Of a DNA stretch of 55,226 nucleotides, positions 51,871-55,226 are shown piece by piece. The DNA lies in contig JAHEGY010000017.1 of NCBI GenBank assembly GCA_024644875.1, forward strand, positions 1-55,226, given 5' to 3'. Under the pieces are notes generated by a model. The model saw nothing but the letters and a program-made list of their open reading frames with translations. It made no database searches and had not been told where the DNA came from. This stretch comes from Cyclobacteriaceae bacterium. GTDB taxonomy: Bacteria; Bacteroidota; Bacteroidia; Cytophagales; Cyclobacteriaceae. Numbering within the stretch: position 1 is the stretch's first letter; each line of letters begins with the position of its first letter. The translations under genes were made by a program, and so were the position numbers.

Positions 51871-52668
51871 ATGGATAAATTTAAAAAACGATATGGAGAC
51901 TGGGCACTGGTCGCCGGGGCAGCGGAAGGCTTGGGCGCGGCTTTTTCAGAAGTTTTGGCCAGTTGGGGACTTCATGTAATCATGGTAGATAGGGATACCG
52001 GAAAAATGAAGGCTACAGCGGAGCGATTACGACGTGACTATTCGGTCAGCATTCAAGAAATAGAAGCGGATCTGTCAGATATGTTGAACATAGCCACTAT
52101 AATTGAACAGATAAAGGAAACGAACTGCAGTCTGTTGATCTATAATGCAGCCTATGGACCGGTAAAAGATTTTCTGGACAATACGGTCGATGAATTAGAT
52201 TATTATGTGAACCTGAACAGCCGGACCCCCCTGCATTTAATATACAGGTTCGTAAAATCACTTCCGTCAGGACAAAGGTCTGGTATCCTTGTGATGTCAT
52301 CACTGGCGGGTTTATGGGGAACACAGTTGGTTGTACCCTACGGTGCCACCAAGGCCTTTGATTATAACCTGGCTGAGGGATTACATTATGAATTAAAAGG
52401 CAGAAAGATCGATGTTATGGCATGTTGTGCCGGGGCTACGGATACCCCGAATTACAGGAGCACCAAACCTAAAGAAAACCTGTTGGGACCTAGCATGCTA
52501 AAACCTCATTATGTTGCTGATAGAGCACTGAGAAAACTGGGGAAAAAGGCTGTTTATATACCGGGATTTTCAAACCAGCTCACATATTTCTTATTAACCA
52601 GGATATTTCCTAGGTCTCTTTCAGCTGGTTTGATGAACCGCGTTATGTATAAAATGTACAGGAATTGA
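51871..52668 (+). CDS. Short-chain dehydrogenase/reductase, SDR family
   Basis: A 265-residue NAD(P)-dependent enzyme. VAGAAEGLG (14-22) is the cofactor loop, NAA 92-94, Ser-Ser 143-144 and Tyr157-x3-Lys161 (VPYGATKAF) form the catalytic set. The form (GASEGLGxAFSxxLA, VVDRD) is that of SDRs including 17-beta-hydroxysteroid- or ketoreductase-like members. It has a C-terminal hydrophobic/basic extension (QLTYFLLTRIFPRSLSAGL) that could associate with membranes. It is divergent from the DUF1214 gene and probably part of the same pathway as the minus-strand sulfotransferase-SDR operon. Confidence 0.9.
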   Translation: MDKFKKRYGDWALVAGAAEGLGAAFSEVLASWGLHVIMVDRDTGKMKATAERLRRDYSVSIQEIEADLSDMLNIATIIEQIKETNCSLLIYNAAYGPVKDFLDNTVDELDYYVNLNSRTPLHLIYRFVKSLPSGQRSGILVMSSLAGLWGTQLVVPYGATKAFDYNLAEGLHYELKGRKIDVMACCAGATDTPNYRSTKPKENLLGPSMLKPHYVADRALRKLGKKAVYIPGFSNQLTYFLLTRIFPRSLSAGLMNRVMYKMYRN

Positions 52669-52906
52669 AACCAATAAAAAAATCACGGATTTCAATAAGA
52701 AACTCAATAAAAGTATCAAAGCAACAAATCTGTACAAGAGGAGAAATGTGACAATTGATGAATTAGTTACCTACCATGAAAATATCATCAATGAACGAAA
52801 AATTCTATAGAAAGATGTCATTGCTGTAAGGCTGAAAGTCATTAGCCTGATGATTGAAGGGGAGTGGGATGCGTTTAATACATCGAGGGTAATACCACAG
52901 AAATAG
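52668..52906 (+). pseudogene. Possible decayed ORF after the SDR gene
   Basis: In one frame the bases read KKITDFNKKLNKSIKATNLY, RRNVTIDELVTYHENIINE, then a TAG (52808-52810), then KDVIAVRLKVISLMIEGEWD and AFNTSRVIPQK before TAG (52904-52906). There is no plausible start codon. The lack of other stops over about 79 codons and the protein-like pattern suggest a remnant or a short frame interrupted by one nonsense change. I cannot name a family. Confidence 0.35.
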
Positions 52907-52927
52907 TAATTCCTGGACAGTTTAAAA

Positions 52928-55226
52928 TCAGAGTGCAGTAATTTTATAAGTTGCTCTGATGGCGAATTTATTAGTGTCAGCTCCTGCCACATTGTAAAAA
53001 GCCCCAAGTCCAAATTCTCCACGAATCAATCCCAGCATCCTCACTTGAAGAAAATTGGTAAACAAAAAACCCACTTCATAAAATCCATTTCGATAATCTC
53101 TTACACCTTCATCTTCTGCAAAAGAATGCACGTTAATATTTCCATTGAATTTTCCCCATCCCATATTCCAGGCAAGTCCAACCTGTGGCCGTATACGGTT
53201 CTTTTTAGCAGCTTTAAAATTCACATAGAAGGTTGTAAACACATTTGCATACCTATCAGTTAAGTACTCATACAGATCCATGGTCTGAAAAGCGTCCTGC
53301 ACCATTATACTTGCCAGCTCGGTAATGTTACCCGCACCCACATAGGCCACCGGATAGGGGATTTCCTGTGTCGATAATCCCATTTCGGTTGTGAAATCAA
53401 GGTGATATTTTTCGCTAAACCTAAAATAGGATTTGATCTTAACATTAGCTTTCCGGTATCGGTATTCCCCATCTATAAGATTGTCAAAACCTTGCACATA
53501 GTTAATATAGAAAGTAGGAATAAAACCTTTTTTTAAAAGTAATAATCGAGATAAAACCGGATTCATCGTGGAATATTTTCCTATACGCATTTTAAATCCT
53601 ATTTCAGAAAATCTGAAAAAGTCCGTAGAATCTTCAGGGGAGGTTTTGTATGAATAATAAAATTGGGGATCATATGAATAATTATTAAGGTTGATCCTAA
53701 AAATAAAATTGTTATTGATGGTTGAAGAATAAGCAATCTCATTAAATACAGTTATACCCATCCTTGATGTATAAAAATTTCGGATCAAGTCTTTTTTCTC
53801 ATACAGGTAAAATGTCCTTCCCGGCTCCAATACATCATTCTTATAATTATAATCCAGGTATTGCCTTTTGCCTTTTCCAAGATATATGCCGGTATTAAAG
53901 CCAAGTCTCCATCCTTTGTCATTGAATCCCTGAGGATTGATGGCATATCCAAAATAACCGCCAAACCTGAGTCGCTCTGAAATCAGATTCACTGACTGAT
54001 AACCAACACCGATCCTAAGATATTCATAGGCATTGATCTTGAATATATTGTTAAAGTATCCACTCCCTACCTTCAATCCAATATTTTCCAGGGCAAGATG
54101 TACCACGAAATCATACCATTTCTGATTAAAAAAGTTACCTTTCGCAGTATCTTTTTCAAGATATTCTAACTTTTCACTTTCATTCACCGGTTCCAGGTTA
54201 TAATAATCATCCTGGATTTGTGCTATACTGTCCTTTTTGGATTGAAAAACACGTATATCCGTCTTCTTTATCTGGACGGTATCCTTTGATAATTGTAATT
54301 TATCCTTGGTTGAATAATAAAAACCGAGCGTTTCAGTATTCTTTTTAGGAATTTTCTTAATAAAAACCTCAAAATATACATTTTTCTGAAGTCCGGTCAT
54401 TGCGGGAAGGTTGATATAATCACTACTAAGTTGCCATGGTGCAATGGATTTGGCTGGCCAGTATGTACTTCCCTTTAAGTGTTTCGTTTCCGCATCAAAA
54501 TATAACAAAGCGTAAATTGAGGCGAACTTTATGGATCCCTTTGGATAGGACAGTACAACATCCACCCTATTCTGCTCAAACTGGAATTGCCCCAGATAGG
54601 AATATGCGTACCTCCTGGAAGCCTTAGAATTTAAAGGATTAAAAAATTCTGCCTCATTAAGGCTTATATATTCACTCAAGGGTGATATGTTCTGTAGATT
54701 TGCTGGGATCATCGTCGTTTTGTTGCGCGTTATGATGGTAGAGTCAAGGGTTTCTGTTTTAGAATAAATTACCCTTAGTTTGTTTTTCCTGCGTCCTTCA
54801 GATATATTTTCCTCAAGGGATATGAGTGACAGGTATTGTTTCCAGTCTTCCAGGTTCAGACCATGAATATGCGTATCCTTTGACCTCCTTCTGGCAAGAA
54901 GTGAAAGGTTATTGACAACTTCATACTTCAGGAAAGGTAGAAGTTTATAACTTTTAACTGCCATAGTATCCTGGAACTGCTTAAATATCCTTCCACCTAT
55001 TGAGTCACGGTTTAAATCAAGATTATTGAAGCCCAGCGATTCGAGATATACGAATTGGATGGTATCCGAATGATTAACAGTATATGTTTTTGGTTTGAAG
55101 AGGACGTGTTCAAATGATAACATGTCACCTGGTGAAGCCAGATATATCCCGTTTATTCCTGACAATGATTCGCTGTTGTCGGTATGGTTAGTGATCTTTA
55201 CAAAGGGCTGACTAAATGAATTTGAG
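52928..55226 (-). CDS. DUF5686-type outer-membrane protein (N-terminus outside window)
   Basis: The minus-strand frame is open to the right edge of the window, so the protein is N-terminally truncated; at least 766 residues are visible. Near the edge FSQPFVKITNHTDNSES and GINGIYLASPGDMLSFEHVLF (shown in part) resemble the carboxypeptidase regulatory-like domain that opens DUF5686 proteins. A long central region is followed by barrel-type strands toward the end, such as RFGGYFGYAINPQG, LGFNTGIYLGKGKRQ, GLAWNMGWGKFNGNINVHSF and YEVGFLFTNFLQVR. The function is unknown; related proteins lie in the outer membrane. A TTG at 55165 is not a convincing start because coding extends upstream of it. Confidence 0.78.
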   Translation of the reverse strand, partial: SNSFSQPFVKITNHTDNSESLSGINGIYLASPGDMLSFEHVLFKPKTYTVNHSDTIQFVYLESLGFNNLDLNRDSIGGRIFKQFQDTMAVKSYKLLPFLKYEVVNNLSLLARRRSKDTHIHGLNLEDWKQYLSLISLEENISEGRRKNKLRVIYSKTETLDSTIITRNKTTMIPANLQNISPLSEYISLNEAEFFNPLNSKASRRYAYSYLGQFQFEQNRVDVVLSYPKGSIKFASIYALLYFDAETKHLKGSTYWPAKSIAPWQLSSDYINLPAMTGLQKNVYFEVFIKKIPKKNTETLGFYYSTKDKLQLSKDTVQIKKTDIRVFQSKKDSIAQIQDDYYNLEPVNESEKLEYLEKDTAKGNFFNQKWYDFVVHLALENIGLKVGSGYFNNIFKINAYEYLRIGVGYQSVNLISERLRFGGYFGYAINPQGFNDKGWRLGFNTGIYLGKGKRQYLDYNYKNDVLEPGRTFYLYEKKDLIRNFYTSRMGITVFNEIAYSSTINNNFIFRINLNNYSYDPQFYYSYKTSPEDSTDFFRFSEIGFKMRIGKYSTMNPVLSRLLLLKKGFIPTFYINYVQGFDNLIDGEYRYRKANVKIKSYFRFSEKYHLDFTTEMGLSTQEIPYPVAYVGAGNITELASIMVQDAFQTMDLYEYLTDRYANVFTTFYVNFKAAKKNRIRPQVGLAWNMGWGKFNGNINVHSFAEDEGVRDYRNGFYEVGFLFTNFLQVRMLGLIRGEFGLGAFYNVAGADTNKFAIRATYKITAL

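Noticed and set aside
1-55226. CRISPR arrays, tRNA or rRNA genes, insertion sequences, integrases, toxin-antitoxin pairs
   Set aside because: None recognised on reading the intergenic stretches and translations. Small degenerate elements could be missed without a search tool.

Overview
The window looks like a chromosomal piece of a Bacteroidota (Bacteroidetes) genome, most likely a free-living or marine polysaccharide user. The evidence is a moderately AT-rich base composition by eye, several sites matching the Bacteroidetes -7 promoter element TAnnTTTG, few clear Shine-Dalgarno sequences, and families typical of the phylum (DUF1080 proteins, PorT-like barrels, a DUF5686 outer-membrane protein, sulfatases, tandem Usp proteins, a MenA prenyltransferase). 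I see no rRNA, tRNA, CRISPR array, phage or insertion sequence.

Layout. 1-432 is the 3' end of a sulfatase. 454-3187 (minus) holds MscS, a glucuronokinase-like GHMP kinase and GalU. 3333-4320 has two small unknown genes. 4390-6970 (minus) encodes an FNR-like regulator and two tandem universal stress proteins, with a CRP/FNR-type operator between them. 7187-13891 is mostly housekeeping (menA, glutathione peroxidase, argS, HAD phosphatase, PaaE-like reductase, purB). 13978-18882 (minus) is a tripartite export operon with adaptor, FtsX-type permease and TolC but no ATPase gene. 19158-23620 has a zinc-ribbon methyltransferase, a hydrolase, a YD-repeat secreted protein, a DUF1080 protein and a small lipoprotein. 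23777-28335 is a plus-strand run ending in a muropeptide-recycling set (dipeptide epimerase, beta-lactamase-fold hydrolase, NlpC/P60 endopeptidase). 28521-33264 has a barrel protein, two more DUF1080 proteins and a DUF885 metallohydrolase.

33456-37486 is the most striking unit. It has four tightly spaced genes: circularly permuted ATP-grasp, alpha-E, the bacterial proteasome-like protein Anbu, and a transglutaminase-like cysteine protease. The combination is known from comparative genomics, but its substrate is not established; it suggests a system that makes and removes a peptide modification. 37487-37942 is the one long gene-free stretch. It precedes a regulator (DNA-binding-like, TolB-like and TPR regions) that is followed by a decayed secreted gene and a sulfatase operon (sulfatase, small membrane protein, outer-membrane barrel, multipass membrane protein). 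An identical 13-bp palindrome lies before the regulator and before the sulfatase unit.

45049-48138 has secreted and barrel proteins and a voltage-gated K+ channel. 48267-52668 is a sulfotransferase cluster (DUF1214, sulfotransferase, two short-chain dehydrogenases) that looks like a small pathway making a sulfated lipid or alcohol. The window ends inside a DUF5686-type outer-membrane protein.
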